Part shown: positions 7,712-20,700 of the stretch, one piece after another
Layout: each line of letters starts with the position of its first letter
Position numbering within the stretch: the first letter of the stretch is position 1
Source of the DNA: Peteryoungia aggregata LMG 23059
Lineage (GTDB): Bacteria > Pseudomonadota > Alphaproteobacteria > Rhizobiales > Rhizobiaceae
Assembly: GCF_030814435.1 (NCBI RefSeq)
Contig: NZ_JAUSUW010000004.1
Span: 310,001 to 374,000, forward strand
Direction: 5' to 3'
Length of the DNA: 64,000 nt
Position numbers and translations under genes: made by a program
Notes under the pieces: generated by a model
What the model was told of the DNA's origin: nothing
Seen by the model: only the letters and a program-made list of their open reading frames with translations
The model's database searches: none

Positions 7712-9861
7712 GGCTTCACACCCCGCTTCTGCATCGCTTCGATGACCTGCTTTTTCGGGCCATCAGCCACAACACGGCCCTTGTCCAGCACGATGAGGCG
7801 ATCAACGAGATCGAGCATGGTAAAGCGATGGGTGGCGATCAGGAGGGTGGTATCCTTGTCGAACGCGCTCGATAGCCGGTTGATCAGGTGGCGCTCGCTG
7901 GCGAGGTCCATCGCTCCGGAAGGCTCATCGAGGAAAACGATCTTCGGCTTGGTCAAAAGGAGGCGCGCAATCGTCATCGCCTGTTTCTGGCCGCTCGACA
8001 GATTGGAACCCCTCTCGCCGACGGGCATGTCGAAGCCGCGCGGGTGACGCGAGACGAATTCTTCCACACCGGTCATACGGGCAACTTCGAGCAACTCCTC
8101 ATCTGTGGCATCGGCGCGGCCAATCAGCAGATTCTCCTTGACCGTTCCGGAGAAGAGATCCGACGACTGCCCCGCAACCGCGACGGCCGAGCGCACCTCC
8201 GACATGTGGTACTGACGAATGTCGACGCCATCGATCAGAATACGCCCTTCAGTCGGCACGAAAAGGCCATCGAGAAGGCGACCAAGCGTCGTCTTCCCGG
8301 ATCCGATACGACCGATGATGCCGACTTTCTCGCCGGGCTGCACCGTCAGTGACAGCTTGTTGATGACAGGGTTGTCAGAGCCCGGGTACTGGAAGGTCAC
8401 GTCCTGGAAGCTGAAGCCGCCCTGATTGATCTCGCGATTGACGAACCCGACGGTCGAAGGCCGATCCTCGGGCTGCTCCATAACCTGATCGAGGATACGA
8501 AGTGACAGCGTCGCCTGACGAAAACGCGCAAGTGTCATGGCAATCTGACCGAGAGGAGCGCCGGCGCGGCTGGCGAGCATCACTGTCGCGACGATTGCGC
8601 CCATCGCCAGACGGCCCTCGGAGAACTCGTAGGTACCGGCAATCACGATCAGCACGCCGACGATCTGCTGGATAAGCGCCGTCAGGTTGATCGCATTGGT
8701 CGATATATGCTTGATTTCCTCGCTGGTGCGGCTCGAGTGCTTCATCAGTTCCTGCCAGCGACGCAGCATTGTCGCTTCGGCGCGAAGGCTCTTGAGAGTC
8801 TCGATGGTCGAGATCGTCTCCACCAGCAGTGATTGTCGTTTCGAAGCCTCGTTGGCCGCTGCGGCCATACGGTGGCCAATCTGCGCCTGCGCACGAAGCC
8901 CGATGGCGACGGAGAGGATGAGTGCCACGGCCGGGATGATCGCGAGCCAGCCTGAGATCAGATAGATCACGATCAGGAAGATGAAGACGAATGCCGTATC
9001 GATCATAAGACCGATCGTATTCGAGGTGAAGAACTCGCGTACGAACTCGTATTGCATCACGCGGTTGGCATATTCGCCGGTCGACAGCGGCCTGGATGCA
9101 AGCGTCGTGTTGAGCACCTTGTCGAAGATCATCTGCGACAGGCGCAGGTCGGCATTTCGTCCGGCATGATCGATGAGGGCAGCACGGGCCTCCTTCAACA
9201 GATAGTCGAAGAGATAGGCGATGAGGATGCCCACAGCGAGCACCCAGAGCGTCGGAATTGCCTTGTTCGGCAGAACGCGGTCGTAGACGTTCATGGTGAA
9301 CAACGGCGAGCCGAGCGCGATCAGGTTGATGAACAGCGCCGCAACGATGACGCGGAGATAGGTCCGCCAATACGGCATCAGGGCCCGGACGAGCCAGTGA
9401 CGCTTCTCGATCTCGTCGGCAGCCCCGATCTGCGCCTCTTCGCGGTCGTTGCGATAGTACAGTGTGAAGGCGAAGGCGAATTCGGGACCCAGCGCCAGCA
9501 ATTCCTGATGGCTCAGCCGCACGGCCGCCGTTCCCTCGCGGATGTCGAGCGTGTAGACGCCGTCATCGCTGACCTCGAGCAGCGGCAGGGTGCCGCCATC
9601 CTTCAGGACGACGATCGCCGGGCAGTCGAAATCGTTCTCGCGAATGGCCCGCTCGGCGACGCGTATGACCTGAAGTCCGATACGTTCGGCAACATGCTCC
9701 ACATCGTCGAGCTCAAGAGACTCGACGATTTCATCCGGCAGACCGGAGAACAACACGGTATCGGAGCTGGGCCGGCCATAAAACGCGGCAACAGCCTTGA
9801 AGGATGCACGAAAGCTCAGGCGGGCACGAGGGCCCGCCGGTTCGATCAACGAATTTAACAT
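7708..9861 (-). CDS. type I secretion ABC transporter, permease/ATPase (LapB-like)
   Basis: A 717-residue fused exporter half-transporter. Residues 1-140 are a C39-peptidase-like domain without the catalytic Cys, as in HlyB/LapB exporters that recognise RTX cargo without cutting it. Six membrane helices span about residues 165-430. The nucleotide-binding domain has Walker A (GRIGSGKTTLGRLLDG), the signature LSSGQKQAM, Walker B (KIVFLDEPSGAMD) and the H-loop histidine (LIATHRF). The gene starts 21 bp after the tolC stop and overlaps hlyD by four bases, giving one tolC-exporter-hlyD-RHH/PAS operon. Confidence 0.94.
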   Translation of the reverse strand: MLNSLIEPAGPRARLSFRASFKAVAAFYGRPSSDTVLFSGLPDEIVESLELDDVEHVAERIGLQVIRVAERAIRENDFDCPAIVVLKDGGTLPLLEVSDDGVYTLDIREGTAAVRLSHQELLALGPEFAFAFTLYYRNDREEAQIGAADEIEKRHWLVRALMPYWRTYLRVIVAALFINLIALGSPLFTMNVYDRVLPNKAIPTLWVLAVGILIAYLFDYLLKEARAALIDHAGRNADLRLSQMIFDKVLNTTLASRPLSTGEYANRVMQYEFVREFFTSNTIGLMIDTAFVFIFLIVIYLISGWLAIIPAVALILSVAIGLRAQAQIGHRMAAAANEASKRQSLLVETISTIETLKSLRAEATMLRRWQELMKHSSRTSEEIKHISTNAINLTALIQQIVGVLIVIAGTYEFSEGRLAMGAIVATVMLASRAGAPLGQIAMTLARFRQATLSLRILDQVMEQPEDRPSTVGFVNREINQGGFSFQDVTFQYPGSDNPVINKLSLTVQPGEKVGIIGRIGSGKTTLGRLLDGLFVPTEGRILIDGVDIRQYHMSEVRSAVAVAGQSSDLFSGTVKENLLIGRADATDEELLEVARMTGVEEFVSRHPRGFDMPVGERGSNLSSGQKQAMTIARLLLTKPKIVFLDEPSGAMDLASERHLINRLSSAFDKDTTLLIATHRFTMLDLVDRLIVLDKGRVVADGPKKQVIEAMQKRGVKP

Positions 9862-9882
9862 GTCATCCTATCGGATGGTCGT

Positions 9883-11316
9883 TTACTGGAGCGGCGCCAG
9901 GAGGTCCATCGGAATTCCCGCCTTTTGCCGCGGATCCCGCTCGACATAGGCCCCGTTCGGGGTTGTCTTCACGGAGAACTCGTTGCGTGCATAAGCGTCG
10001 GTCTGTTCGACTGCCTTGACGTTCATCGTCTTCAGCAGCGAACCCGACGCCGCCAGGATCTTGTATTCCGCAAACAGGGCCGCAACGCGGGCCGTCTCTG
10101 CGACGATGCTGGTGTTGAAGCGCGTATTCTGGGCATCGAGAACGTCGAGCAGCGAACGCTGACCGATCTTGAACTGCTCACTGTAAGACGAGACGAGCTG
10201 GGCGTTCTGCGACGATTGCGAGTTCAGGATCTGCGAGAGTTCGCCGCGGCTGCTGCGCTCGTTCCAGGCAGAACGCACGGACTCTTCGAGCTCGCGGTGA
10301 ACCTGGTCGGATGCGTAACGCTGCTCGCTGGCGCGACGGATCTGCTCCTGCTCGCGGGCCTGATCGATACCACCCCGGTAGAGGTTCCAGCGGGCGACGA
10401 GACGAACCTGAACGTCGTTCGTGTTGCCCTGGCTGCCGCTGACATCATTGCCGACGCTGGCGCGACCTTCGAGATCGACGGTCGGCGCATAGTTCGAACG
10501 AGCAGCGCGCACGGCCGCATCAGCAGCGTCGATGTCGGCGCGGGCCGAATAGATGCGCGGATTGCTGCTCTTGGCAGTCGCGATGGCATCCTGCAGCGTG
10601 CGCGGAATGAACTTGCCAACGGAAGCTGGAACCTTGGCGTTCGTGATCGGCTCGCCGACGGTCTTCAGGAAGCGGATCTTGGTCAGCTCCAGCTCTTCCT
10701 GCGCTTCACGCAGACGAGCGCGCGCAGCCTCAAGGCGTTCACGGCCCTGCAATGCGTCAACTTCGGTCAACGCACCACCGGAAATGCCCTGGTTGATGTC
10801 GCCGAGGATACCGTTGTGGAAGTCGACGTTCTGCTTGGCGACGCCAACGATCTTCGCCTGGAGAATGTATTCGAGATAATCCTGCACCACCTGCAGGGCA
10901 ACCGTCTCGGACCGCTCCAGCACACGGAAGGATGCGCCATCGACGCGCGAAGCCTGCTGATCGACCTGCGCACGACGGCCACCACCGTCGAGCAGGCGCT
11001 GCGTCACCGTCAGGCCAACTTCCGAAGAGTTAAAAGTCTCGTAGTCCTGCGTCAGCGTTCCCGTGCTCTCGTTCGAGAGCCGGCGCTTTCCCACGCTCGC
11101 CTCGAGATCGACCGACGGCAGATAGAGACCGCGCGCCTGGCGCAGCTCGAACTCGACCGCCTCGCGGTTCTCGACCGCCTGCGAGATCTGCGGATTGGTG
11201 GTCAGCGCCTTCTGTATGGCCTCCTGAAGCGACATGGCGCTCGCAGGTGTCCAGGACGCAATGGTGAAGGCTGCCGAGGTGTACAAGGCCGCGAATAAAG
11301 TCTTTTTGGTCAACAA
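9883..11316 (-). CDS. TolC-family outer-membrane channel (LapE-like)
   Basis: A roughly 477-residue outer-membrane efflux protein completing the type I secretion machine. A signal peptide (KKTLFAALYTSAAFTIASW, ending TPASA) precedes MSLQEAIQKALTTNPQI, the first TolC repeat; the second starts near LQDAIATAKSSNPRIYSA, each with long coiled-coil helices. No ATG sits in front of the signal peptide. An AGGGG ribosome site about seven bases upstream favours the TTG at 11316 (or the adjacent TTG at 11313); the longer frame starting at 11412 adds 32 residues unlike a signal sequence. First gene of its operon, with an extended -10 element upstream. Confidence 0.92.
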   Translation of the reverse strand: MLTKKTLFAALYTSAAFTIASWTPASAMSLQEAIQKALTTNPQISQAVENREAVEFELRQARGLYLPSVDLEASVGKRRLSNESTGTLTQDYETFNSSEVGLTVTQRLLDGGGRRAQVDQQASRVDGASFRVLERSETVALQVVQDYLEYILQAKIVGVAKQNVDFHNGILGDINQGISGGALTEVDALQGRERLEAARARLREAQEELELTKIRFLKTVGEPITNAKVPASVGKFIPRTLQDAIATAKSSNPRIYSARADIDAADAAVRAARSNYAPTVDLEGRASVGNDVSGSQGNTNDVQVRLVARWNLYRGGIDQAREQEQIRRASEQRYASDQVHRELEESVRSAWNERSSRGELSQILNSQSSQNAQLVSSYSEQFKIGQRSLLDVLDAQNTRFNTSIVAETARVAALFAEYKILAASGSLLKTMNVKAVEQTDAYARNEFSVKTTPNGAYVERDPRQKAGIPMDLLAPLQ

Positions 11317-11461
11317 CGGAGTGCCCCTACCCAAATCTTCCTTGGGCAAACATATATACCGGTGCAGCTGTCGGTGGGAAGTCCAATCGACCCGTCCAAA
11401 AGATGCACCCAATTTTGATCTGTTGAAATAAAACAGCCCGAAACACCGGATCTATGGAAAC

Positions 11462-11470
11462 ATTATACCA
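11462..11470 (-). promoter_or_regulatory. extended -10 promoter element for the tolC operon
   Basis: On the minus strand this reads TGGTATAAT, a TGn extended -10 hexamer, about 145 bases before the favoured tolC TTG start. No good -35 box lies at standard spacing, which fits an extended -10 promoter. The rest of 11413-11728 is non-coding and shows nothing else that I recognise. Confidence 0.45.
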
Positions 11471-11728
11471 ACAGCCCAGAATCAAAGCGCTAACATCTGC
11501 AAGATTATCTGATTCAGACAAAAGCTATTGCGATCCCGGCCATTAACCCTTCGGCAAGTTTTGGTATGATTTCGCAAAGAAAGACTGAAGTTCCTGCCTA
11601 AGTGTCTCCCGGGCGCAACAGAAGTCGAAACGCCCCAACGCGAGTCGCCCGCCAGCAGCCTGATCCGGACAAGTGAGTCTTCCATCCCGTGCGCCAAGTA
11701 AACCCGGGCCCTAAGACATCAAAAGCAG

Positions 11729-11753
11729 AAAGGGCGCCGAAGTGGCGCCCTTT
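11729..11753 (-). terminator. rho-independent terminator after the adhesin
   Basis: A perfect ten-base stem AAAGGGCGCC / GGCGCCCTTT with a five-base loop, symmetrical and flanked by T-rich sequence on both strands. It lies 26 bases past the adhesin stop and separates the adhesin unit from the tolC operon. Confidence 0.8.
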
Positions 11754-11778
11754 CTTTCATTCAAGAACCACTCTCGTC

Positions 11779-14700
11779 TCAGTCGTGCGGGACAGTAACG
11801 GCGTGCTTGTCGTCGAACAGGATCTTCACGCTTTCCGTATGGCCCTGCAGCGTCACGACATCCTTCCAGGTGTCGGTAGCCGTCTGGACGCTGACAGTGG
11901 TGTTGCCGTCCTCGACCGTGGCCCGCAGATGCGAGGCTGCGGTTTCGGCAGTCGCCTGCTCACCGAGCAGGCTGTCGAGCAGCGCTGTTACGTCGAGCAC
12001 ATCGCCTTCATCCGAATTGAAGTCGGTGATGACGTCGGCAACGTCGAGCTCATCAAGCGCGGTTCCGTCGAAGACGAAGGTGTCGGCGCCGGCGCCGCCG
12101 GTCATGATCACCTGGCCCATGCCGCCATGCAGCACGTCATCCCCGTCTGTCCCGATGACGGTAAGGCCATCAGTGAGATCCGAACCGAAGATCGTGTCGA
12201 AACCGACTTCGACGAAGTTACCGGTCGAGCCATCGGCAAAGGTGAATTCACCCTCGGCGAAGATCGTCTGGTCGTCTTCCGTGCCACCCGTCTGGTCTGT
12301 TGTCAGCGAGATGCTGGCAACACCGTTGGCCGACAGGCTCGAAAGCTCGCCCTGGTCGCTGACGCCGTCATTGTCGGCATCGACCCAGATCTGCAGCTTC
12401 GAGAAGGCCTCGTCGCTGGCATCGATCTTGCCGTCGCCATTGCTGTCGAGCGAGGCGAGAGCCGCCACGCCGCTCGCAAACTTGCCCCCGTTGAAATCAG
12501 GCGTGAAGATTTCCGAGCCGTTGTCGATCAGGCCGTTGCCATCAACGTCATAGGCGAGGATGCCATCGTCGCTGGTCCAGGCGATCTGGTCCGCCTTGCC
12601 ATCGGCATCGATGTCGAACGTGACACCGTTGTCGATCGACGAGAAGGCGAAGCCGTTCTTGTCGAGGTCGAGGATGATCGGGTCGGCGATGTTCGAAATG
12701 GACGCAAAGTCCGCTGCGATATTCGGCACGCCATTGGTTGTGACGCTATTGTAGTTCGGGAAGATCGCGACGAGTCTGGCGCCAGTGGAGGTGCCATCCG
12801 CGTCGCCATCGTAGTACAACGCAACTCTGTTTGCGCCGTCGTATACCGCGTAGGCAAGCACAAAAACGCCACCGTTGAACGTTCCCCTCTGACCGTCAAG
12901 TATCGCGTTGATTTCAGACGCATTGTTTGCGTCTTGCGCATTTACATTCAGGACAACCAAGTCGGCAGCAGCGATACTTGTGTCGCTGCCGCTGTTGCCA
13001 AGGTTGCCATTGCCGTTGATCGTGACGACCGAGTTGATCGCCCCAGTGCCAGAATGATTTGCGAGGCTGAAGCTGACGAAATTCAGGATGTCAGCCGCGC
13101 TCACAAAGTCGGTGATCACATCGTACGCCAGCGAAGTGCCATCCAAAATGAAGGTGTCACTTCCGCTGCCACCTGAGACCGTGTCCCAACCCAGACCACC
13201 GGCCAAGATGTCATTCCCGTGACCACCGGAGATATCATCATCACCCTCGTAACCCAGAATGGTATCATCGCCGGCCGTGCCAGAGAGCGTGTTGTGGAAC
13301 ACGTTGCCTTCGATCTTGCTCGCCGTCGGCGTAACAGAAACGGAGACCGTCCCGATATTGCTCGTCGCCTCGCCATCGGTCACCGAGAAGCTGATCGTAC
13401 GGGCTGCAGAAGACGGGTTATCAGACGTGTTCTGGTACCGGATGCTCTCAAGAGCCAGTTCGTAATTGGCCTTCGAGGAGGCGCCCGACAGCGTCAAGGT
13501 ACCGTTGGATGCATCGTAGCTGCCGCTGATGCCGTTCTGGTTCGTGAACAGAAGCACGTCCTGACCGCTGGCAAAATTGCCCGTGATCTTGACGGTAGCG
13601 CCTTCGATATTTGTATCATCGACGTCTGCGATCGTGATCGAACCATCAACGATTTTTGCACCGTTTCCTTCAGTGTAGGCGAGCGTTCCACCGACGTCGG
13701 AGAGGACAGGTGCGTCGTTGACCGGGTTAACCGTCAGCTTGAACGTGTCCGATACGCTGAGCGAACCATCCGAAGCAGTGACCTTCACGTCAATGGCGCC
13801 GTTGTAGTTCAGAGGCGCAGTACCGCTGAACGTCCGGGTGGCAGCGTTGAACGTCAGCCAGGACGGAAGCGCATTGCCGTTGTCGAGCGTTGCCGTGTAG
13901 CTCAGCGGTGCCGAGTCAACGTCGGTGAAGGCGTTCGCCGGAACCGTGAAGTTGACGGTGCCTTCTTCCAGGATGCTCTGGTCGGCTATGGCGTTGGCAA
14001 CGACAGGTGCATCGTTCACCGGGGTGACAGTCAGCTTGAACGTGTCCGATACGCTGAGCGAACCGTCGGATGCCGTAACCTTCACGTCAATGGCGCCGTT
14101 GTAATCCAGTGGCGCAGTACCGCTGAACATCCGAGTGGCAGCGTTGAACGTCAGCCAGGACGGAAGTGCATTGCCGTTGACGAGCGTGGCAGTGTAGCTC
14201 AGCGGCGCCGAGTCAACATCGGTGAAGGCGTTCGCCGGAACTGTGAAGTTCACTGTTCCCTCTTCCTGGATGCTCTGGTCGGCGATGGCGTTGGCAACGA
14301 CAGGCGCATCATTGATCGGGTTCACCTTCACGGTGATCATCGAGGTATCGGACTGCGAACCACCCGCTCCGGTGTTGCCACCGTCGCTGAAGGTCACCGT
14401 TACGGTGCGGTCGGCATCGGTGGGGTTCTCGGATGTCGACTTGTAGGCGATCGTCTCGAGGAAGAACTCGACACGATCTTCCGTAGCACCCGACGTCAGG
14501 TTGATCTTGATCGAGGCGCCACCCAGGCCACCGGACACCAGCGTGCCAATGGTCACCCAGCCGCCGAAGGTCGCGATCTGGACATTACCGCCGCTGACGC
14601 GCGACCAGCCGTCACTGAAGATCTGATCTCCTGCAACTGCGGTGTTGCCCAGCGAGATCTCAATGGTTCCGCCGTTGAAGTTCGACGGTTTGTCGACGTC

Positions 14701-17700
14701 GCTGACATTGACGTTGCTGAACAGATAACGACCGTTGCCGTTTTCGGTGAACTCGATCGTCCGGGTTTCCGGCGACAGAAGCGGCGCATCATTCACCGGC
14801 GTCACGGTGATATTGACCGTGTCCGTGTCTGTCTTGGCACCGCCAACACCGCTGTTGCCGTTGTCGGTCGTGGTAATCTTGAGCTGGTCGGCACCGTTGA
14901 AGTTGAGGTCACCCTTGTACTTCAGGCCGGCAAGCGCCGCATTGATCGCGGAGACCGAACCGGTCAGCGTGACCGTGTCGGAGTTGTTACCAGCAACGGT
15001 CACGCCGTCGGAGGTGGCGAGCGTCAGCTTGCCGTCTTCCACTTCGAGCTTGACCGTGAGGTTGCCGCCATTGGCGTCGACATCGCCCACCTGAAGACCG
15101 GTGATCGCAAGCTCAACGTCTTCAGCGACGGTGAGCGACGACGGAACGGTATTCACGGGGGCATCGTTGACGGCTTCGAGGTTGATCGTCAGCGCGGCCT
15201 GCGTCGTGTCACCGTCACCGTCAACCAGGATATAGTTGAAGCTTTCGGAGGAGTTGATCACCAGTTCGGACGGAGCGGCATAGCTCCAGGCACCCGTCTT
15301 GAAGTCGAAGGTAAACGAGCCACCGAGCGGGCTGGCAACGGTCATGCTGAAGCCACTGATCTCGCCGGTTTCGGAGCCCGACTTGGTGATGGTCGCGTTG
15401 CCATCCCAGGTGTATGTGACTCCACCGATCGTGATCGACTGGATACGTACGCCATCAGCACCGAAGCTGTCATTCTCGAGCACATTACCCGAAGCCGTGG
15501 TCGGCACCGGAGCGACGACCGTGGCGAGCAGGATCGGATCGGTCGGCGAAGTGATCAGGATCGGCTCACCCGGCCATGCAACATCCCGCAGGTCTTCATC
15601 CTGGGAGTCGATGTCGTTGCCGACGCCGACGGCATAAGACTTCATGTCGTTCTGGTTGAGATAAGCTTCCCACTGCTGGCGATCCTGGCCGGTGAGCTTG
15701 TCGGTGCCCGTGACCTCGCCATCGGAGAAGAAGTAGACTGAGGTCGGAGCGCTCGGTGGCGTGACATCCTTGATGGCGTCGATCGCGTCGTCGTAATCAG
15801 TGCCACCGTTGGGGTTGGGGATATCGTTCTGGATGAAGTCCAGAGCGTCTTCCTTGGTCATCCACTGCGAGGCGGAAGCCGAGCCGGCGAAGGTCACGAT
15901 CAGCACCAGGCCTGCATTGGTCGCGTTGATCAGATTGATCGCGGCGTCCTTTGCCACCTGAAGGCGGGTATCGCTGCCGGGGCCGCCGATGCGGTCTCTC
16001 ATGCTGCCCGAAACGTCGAAGGCGAACACGAGGTTGCCACCGGATGCCGGATCGGCTTCGCGGACCGATGCCTGTTCACCTGTCGCAACCGGAGCATCGT
16101 CTTCGAAGGCGATCTTGTTGCCGATCGACACCGACTTGGTGACGACATCACCATCGAAATCCTTGACGGTGAAGACTGCCGACAGCTTGCCGGTCAGATC
16201 GATGCCTTCATCTGCAGCGGTCGTGTCGGGGTGCTTGAGCGACGTGTACTGTGCGACAGAGACATTGCCGTCGGCGTCAATCGCGATCGCGAAGGCGGCC
16301 TGACCCTGCGGGCCACCGACACGACCGACCACGAGACCGTTCTCGAGGTAGAGCGTGATGTCCTGGCCGGCAGTGGTCTGGAGACCGGAGGCGGCGTTGT
16401 CGATGCGCAGTGCCAGGGTCGTCGTCACGCCTTCGTCGGTACCCGACTTGAAGGTCGTGTCGATCACATCGGCCTTAGCGAAGATCGGCGACTGCTGCAT
16501 GTCGAGGTCAGATGCCGGATTGGAGACACCTGCAAACACGGCAGCGACGGCCTGATCGGTGGTGTCGCTGTTCTGGTTGCCGTTGGTCTCGTCGATGGTG
16601 ACGGTCTGGTCGGTCACGATCGAGGCTTCCGGAATGTCGTCGCGGATCTTGATCTCGAAGGCGCCGTTCAGCGAGATGCTGTCGCCGTCATTGTCGGTGG
16701 CCTTGATCAGCGCACCGAAGTTGATCGCCGCAATGTCAGCAAACCAGAGGCCGTCCTGCAGGTCGTAGTTTTCGTCGGCGCCGGAGGCAGGACGGTCGTG
16801 ATCGAGCTGGTCGGCCAGTTCGAACGTGTAGTCACCGTTCTGGCTCAGCGTCAGCTTGAAGACGAGGCGGTCGCCCTGGCCATAGCCCGGGCCGCCATTG
16901 TTGTCATAGGCGATGAGGGAGTTGCCCTGGATCTGGTAGCTCAGGGCTTCGCCCTGCGACTTCAGACCAAGCGCAGAGAGTGCAATGCGAGCAACGGTTT
17001 CATCGATGAAGGAGAACTTGATCGTATCGTCAGCGCCACCCTTCACGAGGCCGGCCAACGAACCATCGATGAAGGCCGGACCATTGCCACCCTGACCCGG
17101 GCCACCGGTCCAGGAACCGTCACCGTCGAAGTCTGCCGGGCTCGTGCCCGTCGACTGGCTGGTCTTGATATCATCTTCGTCAACGATGCGCGCTTCTGTC
17201 TTCCCGCTCAGCTCCGGAACGTCATCGCGGATCGTGATCGAGAAGGCGTTTGTCAGCACCACGCTGTCGCCGTCGAAATCGGTCGCCTTGATGATTGCGC
17301 CGAAGTCGATCGCCTCTACGTCACCACGCACGTCATCCTGGAGGTCGGTGTTCTCATCGCGGCCAAACATCGGGCGATCGTGATCGAGCTGATCAACGAG
17401 TTCGAACGTGTAGGAACCGTTGTCTTCCAGCGTCAGCTTGAAGACAAGGCGGTCGCCCTGGCCATAACCAGAGTTGCCGGCATCATTGTCATAGGCAAAA
17501 AGCGTCTTGCCCTGGATGTCGTAGCTGAGTTCTGCACCCTTCGACGACAGGCCGAGGGCTGCGAGAGCGGAAACAGCAGCCGTTTCGCTGATGAAGGAGA
17601 ACTTGACCGTATCGTCGGCACCGCCCTTGATCAGGCTGGCCAAGGAGCCGGAAACGAAGGCCGGGCCCGCATTGTTGCCAATCGGATTGCCGGTGAAGGA

Positions 17701-20700
17701 ACCGTCTGCATCGCCGTCGTTCGGGTTGTTGCCCGTGGACTGGAAGGTACGGATATCGTCTTCGTCGACGATCCGGGTTTCCTTGGAGCCGCTCAGTTCC
17801 GGAACGTCGTCGCGGATCGTGATCGAGAAGGCACCACCCAGCGATACGCTGTCGCCGTCGTTGTCTGTCGCCTTGATGATCGCACCGAAGTCGATCGCCT
17901 CGACGTCCTTGAACCGGAAATCGTCCTGCAGATCGGTGTTCTGGCCCTTGCCGAGGTCATGGTCGAGCTGATCGACGAGTTCGAACGTGTAGGACCCGTT
18001 GTCATTCAGCGTCAGCTTGAAGACGAGACGGTCACCATTGTCGGCATCGAAGCTGTCGCCCTTGAAGGGGCCAGCATTGTCGAATGCATAGAGAACACCG
18101 TCACGGATGTCGTAGCTCAACTCGGCGCCCTTTGACGAAAGGCCGAGATTGTCGAGGGCCGCGCGGGCCGCGCTTTCATCGATGAAGGAGAACTTCACCC
18201 GATCGTCTGCACCACCCTTGATCACGTTGGCCAGGGAGCCGTCGATGAAGGCCGGACCATTGCCATTCTGGCCGGGGCCACCGGTCCACGAGCCATCACC
18301 ATTGCCATCAGTCGGGTTTGTGCCCGTCGACTGGCTGGTCTTGATGTCATCCTCGTCGAGCAGGCGATTTTCCTTGGTGCCGCTGAGGACCGGTACATCG
18401 TCGGTGATCGTGATCGAGAAGGCGTTGTTCAGCGAGACGCTGTCGCCGTCGTGATCTGTTGCCTGGATCACGGCACCGAAGTTGATCGCGTTGGCGTCGC
18501 TGCCCTGGAGGCCGGTGTTCTGGCCGGCACCCAGGTCATGGTCGAGCTGATCGAGCAGTTCGAATGTGTAGGAGCCGTTCTCGTTCAGCGTCAGCTTGAA
18601 GACCGGACGGTCACCCAACTCCGGGTCAAAGCTCACGCCCGTCGGACCACCAACATTGGCGAAGCCGTAGAGCACATTGCCCTGAAGATCGAAGCTCAGC
18701 ACTTCACCCTTCGAGCTCATGCCGAGACCTGCCAGAGACTGGCGAAGCACGCCTTCGTCGATGAAGGAGAACTTGACGGTGTCGTCAGCGCCACCCTTGA
18801 TCAGGTTGGAGAGCGAACCGGAGATGAAGGCCGGACCCGTCGTGTTGCTGATCGGGTTGCCGGTGTAAGAGCCGTCAACCGTGTTGTCGTCGTCGGGCGA
18901 GGTGCCGGTCGACTGCGAGGTGGCGATATCGTCCTCATCGACCGTGCGATTTTCCTTGGTGCCGCTGAGGACAGGAACATCGTCGGTGATCGTGATCGAG
19001 AAGGCGTTGTTCAGCGAGACGCTGTCGCCGTCGTGATCTGTTGCCTGGATTACGGCGCCGAAGTTGATTGCGTTGGCGTCGCTGCCCTGCAGACCGGTGT
19101 TCTGGCCGGCACCCAGGTCATGGTCGAGCTGATCGAGCAGTTCGAATGTGTAGGAGCCGTTTTCGTTCAGCGTCAGCTTGAAGACCGGACGGTCACCCAG
19201 CTGCGGGTCGAAGCTGACACCAGTCGGACCACCGACATTGGCGAAGCCGTAGAGCACGTTGCCCTGAAGATCGAAGCTCAGCACTTCACCCTTCGAGCTC
19301 ATGCCGAGACCAGCCAGAGACTGGCGAAGCACGCCTTCGTCGATGAAGGAGAACTTGACGGTGTCGTCAGCGCCACCCTTGATCAGGTTGCCGAGCGAAC
19401 CGGAGATGAAGGCCGGACCCGTCGTGTTGCTGATCGGGTTGCCGGTGTAAGAGCCGTCAACCGTGTTGTCGTCGTCGGGCGAGGTGCCGGTCGACTGCGA
19501 GGTGGCGATATCGTCCTCATCGACCGTGCGGGTTTCCTTGGTGCCGCTCAGGACCGGAACATCGTCGGTGATCGTGATCGAGAAGGCGTTGTTCAGCGAT
19601 ACGCTGTCGCCGTCGTGATCTGTCGCCTGGATCACGGCGCCGAAGTTGATCGCGTTGGCGTCACTGCCCTGCAGACCGGTGTTCTGACCGGCGCCCAGGT
19701 CATGGTCGAGCTGATCGAGGAGTTCAAACTCATAAGAGCCGTTCTCGTTCAGCGTCAGCTTGAAGACCGGGCGGTCGCCGTTTGCCGGCTGGTAAAACTG
19801 GGCAACGGCCAGATCGGCATCCACGAAACCGTAGAGAACCTTGCCCTGAAGGTCGAAGCTCAGCGTTCCGCCCTTCGACGTCAGACCAAGCGAGGTCAGT
19901 GCAGCACGAACCGCGACTTCATCGATGAAGGTGAACTTGACCGTATCGTCAGCACCACCCTTGATCAGGTTGGAGAGCGAACCGGAGATGAAGGCCGGAC
20001 CTGTCGTGTTGCTGCTCGGGCTGCCGGTGTAGGAGCCATCAACCGTGTTGTTGTCCTCCGGAGAGGTGCCGAGAGAACCGCCGGGAAGACCGTCCGCCAT
20101 GGTGGAGATGTCGTCTTCGTCGACCGTGCGATTTTCCTTGGTGCCGCTCAGGACCGGAACATCGTCGGTGATCGTGATCGAGAAGGCGTTGTTCAGCGAG
20201 ACGCTGTCGCCGTCAAAGTCGGTGGCCTGGATCACGGCGCCGAAGTTGATCGCGTTGGCGTCGCTGCCCTGCAGGCCGGTGTTCTGACCGGCGCCCAGGT
20301 CATGGTCGAGCTGGTCGAGGAGTTCGAACTCATACGAGCCGTTCTCGTTCAGCGTCAGCTTGAAGACCGGACGGTCGCCGTTTGCCGGCTGGTAGAACTG
20401 GGCAACGGCCAGATCGGCATCCACGAAACCGTAGAGAACCTTGCCCTGGAGGTCGAAGCTCAGGTTTCCGCCCTTCGACGTCAGACCAAGCGAGGTCAGT
20501 GCAGCACGAACCTCAGTTTCATTGATGAAGGTGAACTTGACCGTATCGTCAGCGCCACCCTTGATCAGGTTGGAGAGCGAACCGGAGATGAAAGCCGGAC
20601 CTGTCGTGTTGCTGCTCGGGCTGCCGGTGTAGGAGCCATCAATCGTGTTGTTGTCTTCCGGAGAGGTGCCGAGAGAACCGCCGGGAAGACCATCCGCCAT

